Shown: positions 46,333 to 56,129 of the stretch, in pieces | Numbering within the stretch: position 1 is the stretch's first letter | How the letters are laid out: each line of letters begins with the position of its first letter | NCBI RefSeq assembly: GCF_039503195.1 | Contig: NZ_JBCJKP010000001.1 | Span: 6,696,001 to 6,760,000, forward strand | DNA: 64,000 bases | Source of the DNA: Streptomyces mirabilis | Lineage (GTDB): Bacteria > Actinomycetota > Actinomycetes > Streptomycetales > Streptomycetaceae | Direction of reading: 5' to 3' | Notes under the pieces: model-generated | Database searches by the model: none | The model's input: the letters and a program-made list of their open reading frames with translations, nothing else | What the model was told of the DNA's origin: nothing | Translations under genes and position numbers: made by a program

Positions 46333-48743
46333 TACTGGCAGGCCTCGCAGGACTCGGGGTTCTCAAGGGAGCAGGCGACGGCGTCCTCGTCGGGGATCGC
46401 CTGCACGGGGATGGTCTTCTCGGGCTGGGCCTGCGCCTGGGCGGCACGGGCGATACGGGTCGCCGGGCGCGAGCGCAGGTAGTACGTCGTCTTCAGACCC
46501 GACTTCCAGGCGTACGCGTACATCGAGGAGAGCTTGCCGATGGTCGGCGTCTCCAGGAAGAGGTTCAGGGACTGCGCCTGGTCCAGGAACGGGGTGCGGG
46601 CGGCGGCCATGTCGATCAGGCCACGCTGCGGGATCTCCCAGGCCGTGCGGTACAGGTCGCGGACGTCCTGCGGCACCCAGGTGAAGCCCTGCACCGAACC
46701 GTTGGACTCGCGCAGCGCCTCGCGGGTCTGCGCGTCCCACACGCCGAGCTTCTTCAGCTCGTCCACCAGGTAGGAGTTGACCTGGAGGAACTCACCGGAG
46801 AGCGTCTCGCGCTTGAACAGGTTGGACACCTGGGGCTCGATGCACTCGTACACGCCCGCGATGGACGCGATGGTGGCGGTGGGGGCGATGGCGAGGAGGA
46901 GGGAGTTGCGCATGCCGACCGCGGCGATACGTTCCCGCAGTGCCGCCCAGCGCTCCGGCCAGGTCAGCTCCACGCCGTAGTGGTCGGGGTGCAGGACGCC
47001 ACGGGCCGTACGGGTCTTCTCCCAGGCCGGGAGCGGGCCGCTGCGCTCCGCGAGGTCGGCCGAGGCCTCGTACGCGGCGAGCATGATCCGCTCGGCGATC
47101 CGGGTGGAGAGGGCCTTGGCCTGCGGGGAGTCGAAGGGGACGCGCAGCTTGAAGAAGACGTCCTGCAGGCCCATCGTGCCGAGGCCGACGGGCCGCCACT
47201 TCGCGTTCGACCGGCCGGCCTGCTCGGTCGGGTAGAAGTTGATGTCGACGACACGGTCGAGGAAGGTGACGGCGGTACGGACCGTCTCGTCCAGCCGCTC
47301 CCAGTCGATGTCCCCGTCGACCACGAAGGCGCCGAGGTTGACCGAGCCGAGGTTGCAGACCGCCGTCTCCCCGTCGTCCGTGACCTCCAGGATCTCGGTG
47401 CAGAGGTTCGAGGAGTGGACGGTGTGGCCCGGCTCCGCCGTCTGGTTGGCGGTGCGGTTGGCGGCGTCCTTGAAGGTCATCCAGCCGTTGCCGGTCTGCG
47501 CGAGGGTGCGCATCATGCGGCCGTAGAGGTCACGGGCCGGGATGGTTTTCTTGGCGAGGCCGGCCGCCTCCGCCCTGCGGTACGCCGCGTCGAACTCGTC
47601 GCCCCACAGGTCGACCAGCTCGGGCACGTCGGAGGGAGAGAAGAGGGACCACTGCCCGTCGGTGTCGACCCGGCGCATGAACTCGTCCGGGATCCAGTGC
47701 GCGAGGTTCAGGTTGTGCGTACGGCGGGCGTCCTCACCGGTGTTGTCGCGCAGCTCCAGGAACTCCTCGATGTCGGAGTGCCAGGTCTCCAGGTAGACCG
47801 CGGCCGCGCCCTTGCGCCGGCCGCCCTGGTTCACCGCGGCGACCGAGGCGTCGAGGGTCTTCAGGAACGGGACGATCCCGTTGGAGTGCCCGTTCGTACC
47901 GCGGATCAGCGAACCGCGCGAACGGATCCGGGAGTACGAAAGACCGATGCCCCCCGCGTGCTTCGAGAGGCGGGCCACCTGGTGGTAGCGGTCGTAGATG
48001 GAGTCCAGCTCGTCCAGCGGGGAGTCGAGGAGGTAGCAGGACGACATCTGCGGGTGCCGCGTACCGGAGTTGAACAGCGTGGGGGAGGAGGGGAGGTAGT
48101 CGAGGCGGCTCATGAGCCCGTAGAGCGCCGCGACCTCGTCCAGGGCGCGGTTCGTGTCGTCCTCGGCCAGGCCCGACGCCACGCGCAGCATGAAGTGCTG
48201 GGGCGTCTCGATGACCTTGCGGGTGATCGGGTGCCGGAGCAGATAGCGGCTGTGCAGGGTGCGCAGGCCGAAGTAGCCGAAGCGGTCGTCGCCTTCGGTG
48301 TCGATCAGCGCGTCCAGCCGGGCCGTGTGCAGCCGGACGAACTCCGCCGTGCGGTCGGCGATCAGGCCCTCGCGGTGACCCGCGGCGATCGACCCGGAGA
48401 AGGACGTGACGCCCTGCGAGGCGGCCTCCGCCGCGATGCTGATCGTCAGCAGCCTGGCCGCCAGTCGGGAGTAGACGGGGTCCTCGGAGATGAGGCCCGC
48501 GGCCGCCTCGGTGGCCAGTTCGCGCAGCTCCGTGTCGTCCGCGTGCGCGGACCGGCCGCGCAGCGCGGCGGCGGCGACCCGGCCGGGGTCGGCGTCGGGG
48601 AGGTCGGCGGTGAGGTCGGTCAGGGTACGCAGCAGCGTGGTACCGGGACCGTCCGTCTCCACCGGGGCCTGCTTCCGCTGCTGCTCCTGCTTCTGCTGTG
48701 CGAAAGCGGTAGCTGAAGCCGGATCGGCTGGCGCGATGGTCAC
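46332..48743 (-). CDS. nrdA: ribonucleotide reductase class Ia large subunit NrdA
   Basis: 803 residues from GTG 48743, behind GGGAGAG. Catalytic motifs include SNLCTEILEV (active-site Cys/Glu region), NPL-like MSSCYLLDSPLDELD, and the C-terminal redox pair CEACQ. It reduces NDPs to dNDPs using the NrdB tyrosyl radical. Streptomycetes also carry the B12-dependent class II enzyme NrdJ. Placement of nrdAB behind a cobalamin riboswitch means this oxygen-dependent enzyme is made only when B12 is scarce. Confidence 0.95.
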   Translation of the reverse strand: MTIAPADPASATAFAQQKQEQQRKQAPVETDGPGTTLLRTLTDLTADLPDADPGRVAAAALRGRSAHADDTELRELATEAAAGLISEDPVYSRLAARLLTISIAAEAASQGVTSFSGSIAAGHREGLIADRTAEFVRLHTARLDALIDTEGDDRFGYFGLRTLHSRYLLRHPITRKVIETPQHFMLRVASGLAEDDTNRALDEVAALYGLMSRLDYLPSSPTLFNSGTRHPQMSSCYLLDSPLDELDSIYDRYHQVARLSKHAGGIGLSYSRIRSRGSLIRGTNGHSNGIVPFLKTLDASVAAVNQGGRRKGAAAVYLETWHSDIEEFLELRDNTGEDARRTHNLNLAHWIPDEFMRRVDTDGQWSLFSPSDVPELVDLWGDEFDAAYRRAEAAGLAKKTIPARDLYGRMMRTLAQTGNGWMTFKDAANRTANQTAEPGHTVHSSNLCTEILEVTDDGETAVCNLGSVNLGAFVVDGDIDWERLDETVRTAVTFLDRVVDINFYPTEQAGRSNAKWRPVGLGTMGLQDVFFKLRVPFDSPQAKALSTRIAERIMLAAYEASADLAERSGPLPAWEKTRTARGVLHPDHYGVELTWPERWAALRERIAAVGMRNSLLLAIAPTATIASIAGVYECIEPQVSNLFKRETLSGEFLQVNSYLVDELKKLGVWDAQTREALRESNGSVQGFTWVPQDVRDLYRTAWEIPQRGLIDMAAARTPFLDQAQSLNLFLETPTIGKLSSMYAYAWKSGLKTTYYLRSRPATRIARAAQAQAQPEKTIPVQAIPDEDAVACSLENPESCEACQ

Positions 48744-48871
48744 TTGGGGCTCTCCCTCGCTCGGCACGGGGCCTGGCGGAGGGCAGGGCAGCTCACGAGC
48801 GCACGCGGCGTCGCGTCCACCGGCCCATTCCGCGAGGCCCGGACGTCATGCACCCGGGCCGGATGGCCGGG

Positions 48872-48993
48872 CGCGCTGTCGGCAGGTCCTCGGACTGACG
48901 CGAGTACGTGGGCGCGGGTGTGCGAACACGTACAAGTACACCGTTGCGGGACAGTTCCGGATTTGCACCGGATTCCCCTGCGGCGACAGCGAG
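48872..48993 (-). promoter_or_regulatory. cobalamin (AdoCbl) riboswitch controlling nrdAB
   Basis: On the minus strand, the conserved core GGAATCCGGTGCAAATCCGG and ACTGTCCCGCAACGGT (complement of 48941-48977) is followed by the B12 box AGTCCGAGGACCTGCC (complement of 48881-48896). CGCTGTCG and CGACAGCG close the outer stem. The ~130-nt segment from 48871 to the nrdA start is rich in GC hairpins and is the likely expression platform. Riboswitch control of nrdABS by B12 is known in S. coelicolor. Confidence 0.93.
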
Positions 48994-49054
48994 CATGAGC
49001 ATACATCTTGTGCCGGGCTGAGGTGACACCCCCACATGTTGTGTCGTGCCGGTG

Positions 49055-49561
49055 TCAGAGTGTCAACTCATAGGTGAGGAGAGTGATGTCGTCGAGGTCC
49101 GGGAGCGGGTTCCAGTCGCGGTCGGGGGTGCGGGTGAAGCCGAGGCGTTCGTAGATGCGGTGGGCGGGGCGCATGGTGCGCTGGGTGGAGAGCACGACGC
49201 GTACGCAGCCGGGGGTCGCGCGTGCGTGGTCGACGCAGGCGCGGACGAGGGTCTCGCCGACGCCTCGGCCGCGGGACTCGTGTGCGACGGCGAGCATCCG
49301 GATCTCGGCTTCGCCGGGGCGGGCTATGTCGGCCATGGGGCCGCCGCGCGGTACGAAGGTCACGGCGCCGAGGACGTGGTCGTGGTCCACGGCGACGAGG
49401 ACCTCCGCGGCGGTGGCCCGTTTCGCCACGTCTCGCAGTTCGCCGAGGTACTCGTCGCTTTCCCCGAAGTCGAGCAGGCCGTCGCCGAGGTAGGCCTGTG
49501 CGGTGATCTCGCCGATGCGGTCGTATTCGTGGGGGTGGGCGTGTCGGATGCGGATGTCCAT
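49055..49561 (-). CDS. GNAT-family N-acetyltransferase
   Basis: 168 residues. Acetyl-CoA binding motif A is clear (IRMLAVAHESRGRGVGETLVRACVDHA; RxxGxG as RGRGVG), and motif B resembles RPAHRIYERLGFTRTP. Substrate unknown. Its 5' part is overlapped by the frame-shifted tail of the SSS transporter frame. Confidence 0.88.
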   Translation of the reverse strand: MDIRIRHAHPHEYDRIGEITAQAYLGDGLLDFGESDEYLGELRDVAKRATAAEVLVAVDHDHVLGAVTFVPRGGPMADIARPGEAEIRMLAVAHESRGRGVGETLVRACVDHARATPGCVRVVLSTQRTMRPAHRIYERLGFTRTPDRDWNPLPDLDDITLLTYELTL

Positions 49562-51324
49562 GCCGGTGAGTGTGCAACAGGGTGCGGGAACGGGCCGCCG
49601 GATTTATGTCCGACGGCCCGTGGGGGTTGATTGGCGCGGTTCTTCGGCTGCGGGCGGGTGGGGGGTGATCGCAGCCGACGCGCAAACCGGGGGTCTGGGG
49701 GCGGACCCCCGGGGTCAGTGGGTGGAACCGGCCGTGGCCGGGGAAGCTCCGTCTCGACGCCCGGATCGCCCGCGTCCGCCGTGTAGTCCTCCGGAGACGT
49801 CTCGTCGACGCCGTCCGGCGCGTTGAAGGCGCGGAGGGCGAAGGTGAGGACGACGCTGACCACGACGTTCAGGACGAAGGCCGTCAGACCGATGTAGCCG
49901 ATCTCCCCGATGCCCGGGATCTCCTTCGAGCTGCCGCCGAAGTGCTTCTGGGTGGGAGAGGCGACCCCGTACGCGGCGAACGTGCCGTACAGCATGCCCA
50001 CCGCCCAGCCCCCGAGCAGCGCCCAGCGGTGGAACCAGCGGGTGAACAGGCCACCGACCAGCGCCGGGAAGGTCTGGAGGATCCAGATGCCGCCCAGAAG
50101 CTGGAAGTTGATCGCGACGGTCTTGTCCATCGTCAGGACGAAGACCAGCGCGCCCACCTTCACGAGGAGCGACACCAGCTTGGAGACCCTGGTCTCCTGC
50201 TGCGGGGTCGCGTCCGGCTTGATGAAGTCCTTGTAGATGTTGCGGGTGAAGAGGTTCGCGGCCGCGATGGACATGATGGCCGCCGGGACGAGCGCTCCGA
50301 TGCCGATCGCCGCGAAGGCCACTCCCGCGAACCAGTCCGGGAACATGTTCTCGAAGAGCTGGGGTATGGCGAGCTGGCCGTTGGTGACCTTGACCCCGGC
50401 CGCGATCGCCATGAAACCGAGCAGGGCGAGCAGCCCCAGCATCAGGGAGTAGAGCGGGAGGATCGTGGTGTTGCGGCGGATCACCTCACGGCTGCGGCTG
50501 GAGAGCGTCGCCGTGATCGAGTGCGGGTACATGAACAGCGCGAGCGCCGATCCGAGCGCGAGCGTGGCGTACGTCCACTGGCCCGCTTCGGCGGGCACGA
50601 GCCCGCCCGCCCCCGCCGCCGTGTACTTGTCGCTCGCCGCCTTGAAGATCTCGTCGAACCCGCCCAGTTTGATCGGGATGTAGATGATGGCCACCGCGAT
50701 CACGATGTAGATCAGGGTGTCCTTCACGAACGCGATCAGGGCGGGGGCCCGCAGCCCCGAGGAGTAGGTGTACGCGGCCAGTACGCCGAACGCGATGAGG
50801 AGCGGAAGGTCCTTCACGAACCAGTTCGTGTTCTCGCCGCCGCCCACGCCCATCACGTCCAGGACGGCCTGGATGCCGACCAGCTGGAGTGCGATGTACG
50901 GCATGGTCGCGAGGATGCCGGTCACGGCCACGGCGAGGGACAGGCCCTTCGAACCGAAGCGCCCGCGCACGAAGTCCGAGGTCGTCACGTACCCGTGCTT
51001 GTGGGAGACCGACCACAGGCGGGGGAGGAACATGAAGATCAGCGGGTAGACGAGGATCGTGTACGGAACGGCGAAGAAGCCGGCCGCGCCCGCCGCGTAG
51101 ATCGCCGCCGGTACGGCGACGAAGGTGTACGCCGTGTAGAGGTCGCCGCCGAGCAGGAACCAGGTGACCCAGGTGCCGAACGACCGTCCGCCCAGGCCCC
51201 ATTCGTCGAGGCTGTGCTCGTCGTCCGCCCTGCGCCAGCGTGCGGCCAGGAAGCCCATGACCGTGACGGCCAGGAAGAAGAAGATGAAGACGCCGAGCGC
51301 GACGCCGTTCACGCCGTCCTTCAT
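49360..51324 (-). CDS. SSS-family sodium:solute (monocarboxylate-type) symporter, 3' end frameshifted
   Basis: The frame gives 654 residues, but only the first ~515 look genuine: about 13 transmembrane helices with SSS motifs (GGRSFGTWVTWFLLGGDLYTAYTF; GALVPAAIMSIAAANLFTRN). Beyond ...VETELP the sequence is Pro/Arg/Ser noise running over the GNAT gene. Removing one base from the G-run at 49740-49743 restores ...VETELPATAGSTH and a stop at 49715-49717, giving about 535 residues. It overlaps the DUF3311 gene by four bases. With that partner it resembles MctP/MctC-type uptake systems for monocarboxylates; the substrate is inferred. Confidence 0.85.
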   Translation of the reverse strand: MKDGVNGVALGVFIFFFLAVTVMGFLAARWRRADDEHSLDEWGLGGRSFGTWVTWFLLGGDLYTAYTFVAVPAAIYAAGAAGFFAVPYTILVYPLIFMFLPRLWSVSHKHGYVTTSDFVRGRFGSKGLSLAVAVTGILATMPYIALQLVGIQAVLDVMGVGGGENTNWFVKDLPLLIAFGVLAAYTYSSGLRAPALIAFVKDTLIYIVIAVAIIYIPIKLGGFDEIFKAASDKYTAAGAGGLVPAEAGQWTYATLALGSALALFMYPHSITATLSSRSREVIRRNTTILPLYSLMLGLLALLGFMAIAAGVKVTNGQLAIPQLFENMFPDWFAGVAFAAIGIGALVPAAIMSIAAANLFTRNIYKDFIKPDATPQQETRVSKLVSLLVKVGALVFVLTMDKTVAINFQLLGGIWILQTFPALVGGLFTRWFHRWALLGGWAVGMLYGTFAAYGVASPTQKHFGGSSKEIPGIGEIGYIGLTAFVLNVVVSVVLTFALRAFNAPDGVDETSPEDYTADAGDPGVETELPRPRPVPPTDPGGPPPDPRFARRLRSPPTRPQPKNRANQPPRAVGHKSGGPFPHPVAHSPAWTSASDTPTPTNTTASARSPHRPTSATACSTSGKATSTSANCETWRNGPPPRRSSSPWTTTTSSAP

Positions 51325-51602
51325 TTCGCCGCACCCCCGCCCTGGGACGCGCGGGCGCGCTGGTCACGCTGCCACAGCTGGTACGCGGTCACGGTGAGCG
51401 CCGTGGACACGAGCACCCACAGCATCTGGTACCAGTAGAAGAACGGGATGCCGATGAACGCCGGGTCGGTCTTGGCGTAGGAGCCGACCCACAGCATCGC
51501 CACGAACGGGGCTATCAGGCACAGGGTGATGACCACCCGGATCGGTGTCACCACCGGCGGTTCGACCTTCGGCGCGTCTGGCACGTCCGACACGTCTGAC
51601 AT
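51321..51602 (-). CDS. DUF3311 small membrane protein, symporter partner
   Basis: 93 residues with two transmembrane helices (VVITLCLIAPFVAMLWVGSYA and FFYWYQMLWVLVSTALTVTAYQLW). The FFYWYQMLW signature is typical of DUF3311 proteins encoded immediately before MctP-like SSS transporters. It overlaps the transporter start by four bases, so the two are probably made together as a complex. Confidence 0.88.
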   Translation of the reverse strand: MSDVSDVPDAPKVEPPVVTPIRVVITLCLIAPFVAMLWVGSYAKTDPAFIGIPFFYWYQMLWVLVSTALTVTAYQLWQRDQRARASQGGGAAK

Positions 51603-51718
51603 ACGGCGACTCCGTCCCCTCGCTGTTCACCTGTGCAATGCGCAGGCAATCTAGGCGACGGCGTCAGCCAAGCGGAACCCCTCGTCCGTATCTCGGTCCG
51701 GGCAACGCGGCAGGTGCG

Positions 51719-52594
<876 letters not shown>

Positions 52595-52615
52595 CTATAT
52601 ACCGTCGGCGTACCC

Positions 52616-52631
52616 GTTGGTCTAGTCCATA
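52616..52631. promoter_or_regulatory. DasR operator (dre) in the dasR-dasA gap
   Basis: GTTGGTCTAGTCCATA matches the 16-bp dre consensus (ACTGGTCTAGACCACT) at its palindromic core. It lies 133 bp upstream of dasR and probably mediates autoregulation. Confidence 0.75.
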
Positions 52632-52771
52632 GTGTGGACTCGGGTCGACCGGGAGGCATGTGGGGCCGGTGAACGGCCCCGCCGTTTATGCCACTTACCT
52701 ACTTAAAGGTCCTTGCATATGTAGGTCCCATAACGGACGACCAGTCGGGCTTACACACCCTTGACACCCCT

Positions 52772-52823
52772 CCAGGTCTAGGCCAAGCTCCCCGTACTGG
52801 TCTACACCATTGGTCCAGTCCCA
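52772..52823. promoter_or_regulatory. cluster of dre operators upstream of dasA
   Basis: ACTGGTCTACACCATT (52796-52811) is a strong dre. CATTGGTCCAGTCCCA (52808-52823) overlaps it by four bases, and CCAGGTCTAGGCCAAG (52772-52787) lies 24 bp upstream in start-to-start spacing. Three sites could load DasR cooperatively at the dasA promoter. The rest of the 424-bp dasR-dasA gap holds both promoters, which I cannot place exactly. Confidence 0.7.
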
Positions 52824-52907
52824 GTCCCACGGGCAGTACTCGGCAGCGCTTCGGCATGTGTCACCGCGGTGGGCAGGGGGGTTTATGGCATCCCTGAGGA
52901 GGGTGGC

Positions 52908-54194
52908 GTGAAGCGGAAGCTGGCAGCCGCGATCGGTATCGCGGGCATGATGGTCTCCATCGCGGCGTGCGGGAGCAGCGACAACAAGTCCGGGGGGTCG
53001 GACAAGGGCGCGGACGCGAAGGCACTGACCGTCTGGCTCACGGTGGACGCGCAGAACAACTGGCCCGAGCTGGTCAAGGCCGCCGACGCGGCGGTGCAGA
53101 AGGCGCACCCCGGCGTCAAGATCAACCACGAGTACTACGGCTGGCCGGACAAGAACACCAAGCTCGACGCGGTCCTCGCCACCGACAAGGCGCCCGACGT
53201 GGTCGAGATGGGCAACACCGAGATGCTCGGCTACATGGTCAAGGGCGCCTTCGCTCCCATCGACGCGTCGAAGCTCGACAACTCGGCCGCGTGGCTGGAC
53301 GGCCTGAAGGCCTCCGTCACCTACGACGGCAAGACCTACGGCGTGCCGTACTACGCCGGTGGCCGCGTCGGCAACTGGCGCAAGGACGTGGCGGCTTCGG
53401 TCGGTGTCAAGACGCCCCCGAAGACGTACACGGAACTCATCTCCGACCTGGACAAGATCCAGAAGAAGGAGGGGAGCAAGTTCAGCGCCTGGTACCAGCC
53501 GACGCGCGACTGGTACGCCGCGATGTCCTTCGTCTACGACGCCGGCGGCTCCATCGCCAAGGAGGACGGCGGCCAGTGGAAGGCCAACCTGTCGTCTCCG
53601 GAGTCCATCAAGGGGCTCAACGACTGGAAGACCATCGTCGACAAGTACATGCACGGCGACAAGACCAAGGACGAGTCCGACCGTTACATCGTCTACGGCC
53701 AGGGCAAGTCCGCCATGATCTTCGGCGCCGCGTGGGAGGGTGCGACCTCCGAGGACCCGAAGAACGACAAGACCGGCAAGCTCAAGGGCAACCTCGAGAA
53801 CTTCGTGATGCCCGGCCCGTCCGGCAAGAACATCCCCGTCTTCCTCGGCGGTTCCGACCTCGCCGTCCCGGTGAAGTCCAAGGCGCAGGCGCTCGCCGCC
53901 GAGTGGATCAACGCCTTCACGGGCTCCGCCGGTCAGAAGGGTCTGATGGCCAAGGGCAACCTGCCCAACAACAAGACCGACCTCGCCACCCTCAAGAACG
54001 ACCCGGCGACCGTGGTTCCGGCCACCGCGGCCGAGTCCAACTGGTTCGTGCCGATGGCTCCCGGCTGGGGCCAGGTCGAGAAGGCCCAGGTCCTGCAGAC
54101 CATGCTGCAGAACATCGGCACCGGCAAGAAGTCGGTCGAGGCCGCCGCGAAGGATGCGGACGCCGCGATCGACAAGGTCATCAACACCAAGTGA
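52908..54194 (+). CDS. dasA: chitobiose/GlcNAc-oligomer ABC transporter binding lipoprotein DasA
   Basis: 428 residues from GTG 52908 with GAGGAGGG eight bases upstream. Lipoprotein signal MKRKLAAAIGIAGMMVSIAAC with lipidated Cys21. The mature protein is a class-1 sugar-binding protein (LTVWLTVDAQNNWPELVKAADAAVQKAHPGVKINHEYY; DVVEMGNTEM; LGGSDLAVP). DasA captures N,N'-diacetylchitobiose outside the membrane for DasB/DasC. It is first in the operon but separated from dasB by 948 bp of repeats. Regulation is by the dre cluster upstream. Confidence 0.95.
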   Translation: MKRKLAAAIGIAGMMVSIAACGSSDNKSGGSDKGADAKALTVWLTVDAQNNWPELVKAADAAVQKAHPGVKINHEYYGWPDKNTKLDAVLATDKAPDVVEMGNTEMLGYMVKGAFAPIDASKLDNSAAWLDGLKASVTYDGKTYGVPYYAGGRVGNWRKDVAASVGVKTPPKTYTELISDLDKIQKKEGSKFSAWYQPTRDWYAAMSFVYDAGGSIAKEDGGQWKANLSSPESIKGLNDWKTIVDKYMHGDKTKDESDRYIVYGQGKSAMIFGAAWEGATSEDPKNDKTGKLKGNLENFVMPGPSGKNIPVFLGGSDLAVPVKSKAQALAAEWINAFTGSAGQKGLMAKGNLPNNKTDLATLKNDPATVVPATAAESNWFVPMAPGWGQVEKAQVLQTMLQNIGTGKKSVEAAAKDADAAIDKVINTK

Positions 54195-55142
54195 CGTGAG
54201 CGCGGGGCGTGGTGGGACCCCGGGGCGTGTCCGGGGCTTCACCCGGGGTGCGCCCAGGGTCCGCCCCGGGGGGCGTCCGGGGTGTGCCTCTGGGGGTACG
54301 TCCGAGTACGTCGGGGCGATCCCGGGACGTTCCAGGGATGTTCCTGGGCACGCCTGCCGGGGTCCTCTTCGGGCCCGGGTTCCAGCCGCTTCCCGCACGA
54401 CGCGCGGGACCCGGCGACGTACGACCGCGCGGGGCCCCCGCCGCGTACGACCGTGCGAGGGCGGGCCGGGTGGGTCCGGCCGGTCCACGACCCGGGCGGC
54501 CCCCGACCGGAACCGACCGCACCGGGTTCGGACCACGCACGACCCGCCCCTGACTCGGACCGAACTGGACCGACCAGGGCGGGGCAGGACCGGCCGGGCC
54601 GCCTCGCGCACGACCGAGAGCCCGCCCCGGCGAGCGCCCCGCGTACGACCGCGGGGGCCCGCCCCCATGCATGACCTGCGCGGGCTCGGCCCGCGTACGA
54701 CCGCGGGGGTCCGCCCCCGTGCACGACGTGCGGGGTTGGGGCCGCGTACGACCGAGAGGGTCGGCCCCGGTGGACGACCTGCTCGGGGCTCGGGCCGTGC
54801 ACGACCGTGCGGGGTTCGAACTGCGCACGACCGTGCGGGGCTCGGACTGTGCACCACCGTGCGGGGTTCGGGGCGTGTGCGTCCCGGGCGGCTTTCGCCC
54901 GGATGCGACCGCACCGGGTCCTGGACCCTGTACGACCGCGAAGGTCCGCCCCGTGTGGGATCGCGAGGGTCCGCCCCCGCGCAGACCGTGCGGAGCCGGG
55001 CCGCGTACGACCGTGCGAGGCGCCGGCCGCGCACGGCCCGGGCGTGTTTCGCCTGTGTTCGACCGTGTGGGGCCTGCCCCGCGTACGACCCCGTGCGGGG
55101 CTTCGACCACGTACGACCTGAGGGACCGCTGAGGAGCGCGCG
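54195..55142. repeat. dasA-dasB intercistronic array of degenerate 25-33-nt repeats
   Basis: This 948-bp gap contains no credible gene. From 54418 to 55118 it is a head-to-tail series of about two dozen units built on CGTACGACCGTGCGGGG followed by a GGCC/GCCCC block. CGTACGACC occurs exactly eight times, and GCACGACC variants fill between. Several units fold into hairpins, e.g. 54653-54666 and 54704-54719. The first 220 bp (54195-54417) hold a related CCGGGG-rich part. Unit lengths are not multiples of three, so the long open frames on both strands are artefacts. A GAGGAG site for dasB (55130-55135) follows. Confidence 0.75.
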
Positions 55143-56129
55143 ATGAGTGCCGCAGACACGACCACCCCCGCCAAGGTGCCGCCGCCGCGGCAGGCACCGC
55201 CACCGGCCGTCCCCAAGGCGCCACGCAGAAGGCGGACCTCGGGCGGAGGGGCGGTCCCCTGGGCCCTGCTCGCGCCCTGTCTGCTGATCCTCGCGCTGGT
55301 CATGGGCTATCCCCTGGTCCGCCTGGTCACCCTCTCCTTCCAGAAGTTCGGACAGTCCCAGCTGTGGGGCTTCCAGCCGGCCGAGTCGGTCGGCTTCGAC
55401 AACTTCGGCGAGGTGCTGGGCGACAGCGAGTTCTGGACGGTCGTCGTCCGCACGATCGTCTTCGCCGTCGGGTCCGTCGTCTTCACCATGGTCATCGGCA
55501 TGCTGATCGCGCTGCTCCTCCAGCGTGTCTCGGGCTGGGTGAAGACGCTGATCAACATCGCGCTGGTGGCCAGCTGGGGCATGCCCATCATCGTGGCCAC
55601 CACCGTCTTCAAGTGGCTCTTCGACTCCGACTACGGCGTCTTCAACGCGCTGCTGAGCAAGCTGCCGGGCGTCGACATGATCGGCCACAACTGGTTCGCC
55701 AGCGGTCCCCAGGGACTGGCCGTGATCATGCTCCTGGTGGTGTGGGGCGCGGTGCCCTTCGTCGTCATCACGCTCAGCGCGGGGCTGACCCAGGTGCCGA
55801 GCGAACTGGAGGAGGCGGCCCGGCTGGACGGTGCCGGCGCCTGGGGTGTCTTCCGTTACGTCACGCTCCCGTTCCTCAAGCCCATCGTCGTGATGCTCAC
55901 GACGCTCTCCGTCATCTGGGACATGGGCGTCTTCCCGCAGGTCTTCGTGATGCGGGGCGGCCACCCGGAGGCGGAGTTCCAACTGCTCACCACGTACTCC
56001 TACGACCGCGCCTTCGTCGTCAACGACTACGCGCAGGGGTCGGCGATCGCCCTGCTGACCGTGCTGTTGCTGCTGGGCGTGGTCGCCGTGTACATGCGTC
56101 AGATGCTGCAGATCGGAGAGGTCGAATGA
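55143..56129 (+). CDS. dasB: ABC transporter permease DasB
   Basis: 328 residues. A Pro/Ala/Arg-rich cytoplasmic N-terminus precedes six transmembrane helices, with the EAA loop EEAARLDGAGAWGVFRYVTLP that contacts the ATPase. It pairs with DasC to import chitobiose. No ATPase gene is in this operon; in streptomycetes the shared ATPase MsiK encoded elsewhere serves this transporter. It overlaps dasC by four bases. Confidence 0.93.
   Translation: MSAADTTTPAKVPPPRQAPPPAVPKAPRRRRTSGGGAVPWALLAPCLLILALVMGYPLVRLVTLSFQKFGQSQLWGFQPAESVGFDNFGEVLGDSEFWTVVVRTIVFAVGSVVFTMVIGMLIALLLQRVSGWVKTLINIALVASWGMPIIVATTVFKWLFDSDYGVFNALLSKLPGVDMIGHNWFASGPQGLAVIMLLVVWGAVPFVVITLSAGLTQVPSELEEAARLDGAGAWGVFRYVTLPFLKPIVVMLTTLSVIWDMGVFPQVFVMRGGHPEAEFQLLTTYSYDRAFVVNDYAQGSAIALLTVLLLLGVVAVYMRQMLQIGEVE

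Noticed and set aside
45211..46482. A 423-residue frame opposite nrdB
   Set aside because: Antisense to a clearly conserved gene and compositionally biased.
49020..49054. Possible NrdR box (ACACAACATGTG / GTGT) upstream of nrdA
   Set aside because: Spacing does not fit the ACAC-N8-GTGT pattern and no second box is visible.
54154..55146. A 330-residue plus-strand frame through the dasA-dasB array
   Set aside because: Starts inside dasA, has no ribosome-binding site, and unit lengths change frame, so the repeats are not protein repeats.
52695..55982. A 1095-residue open frame on the minus strand across dasA, the repeat array and dasB
   Set aside because: It is antisense to two certain genes and reads as Arg/Pro/Gly low-complexity in the array; open because of extreme GC.
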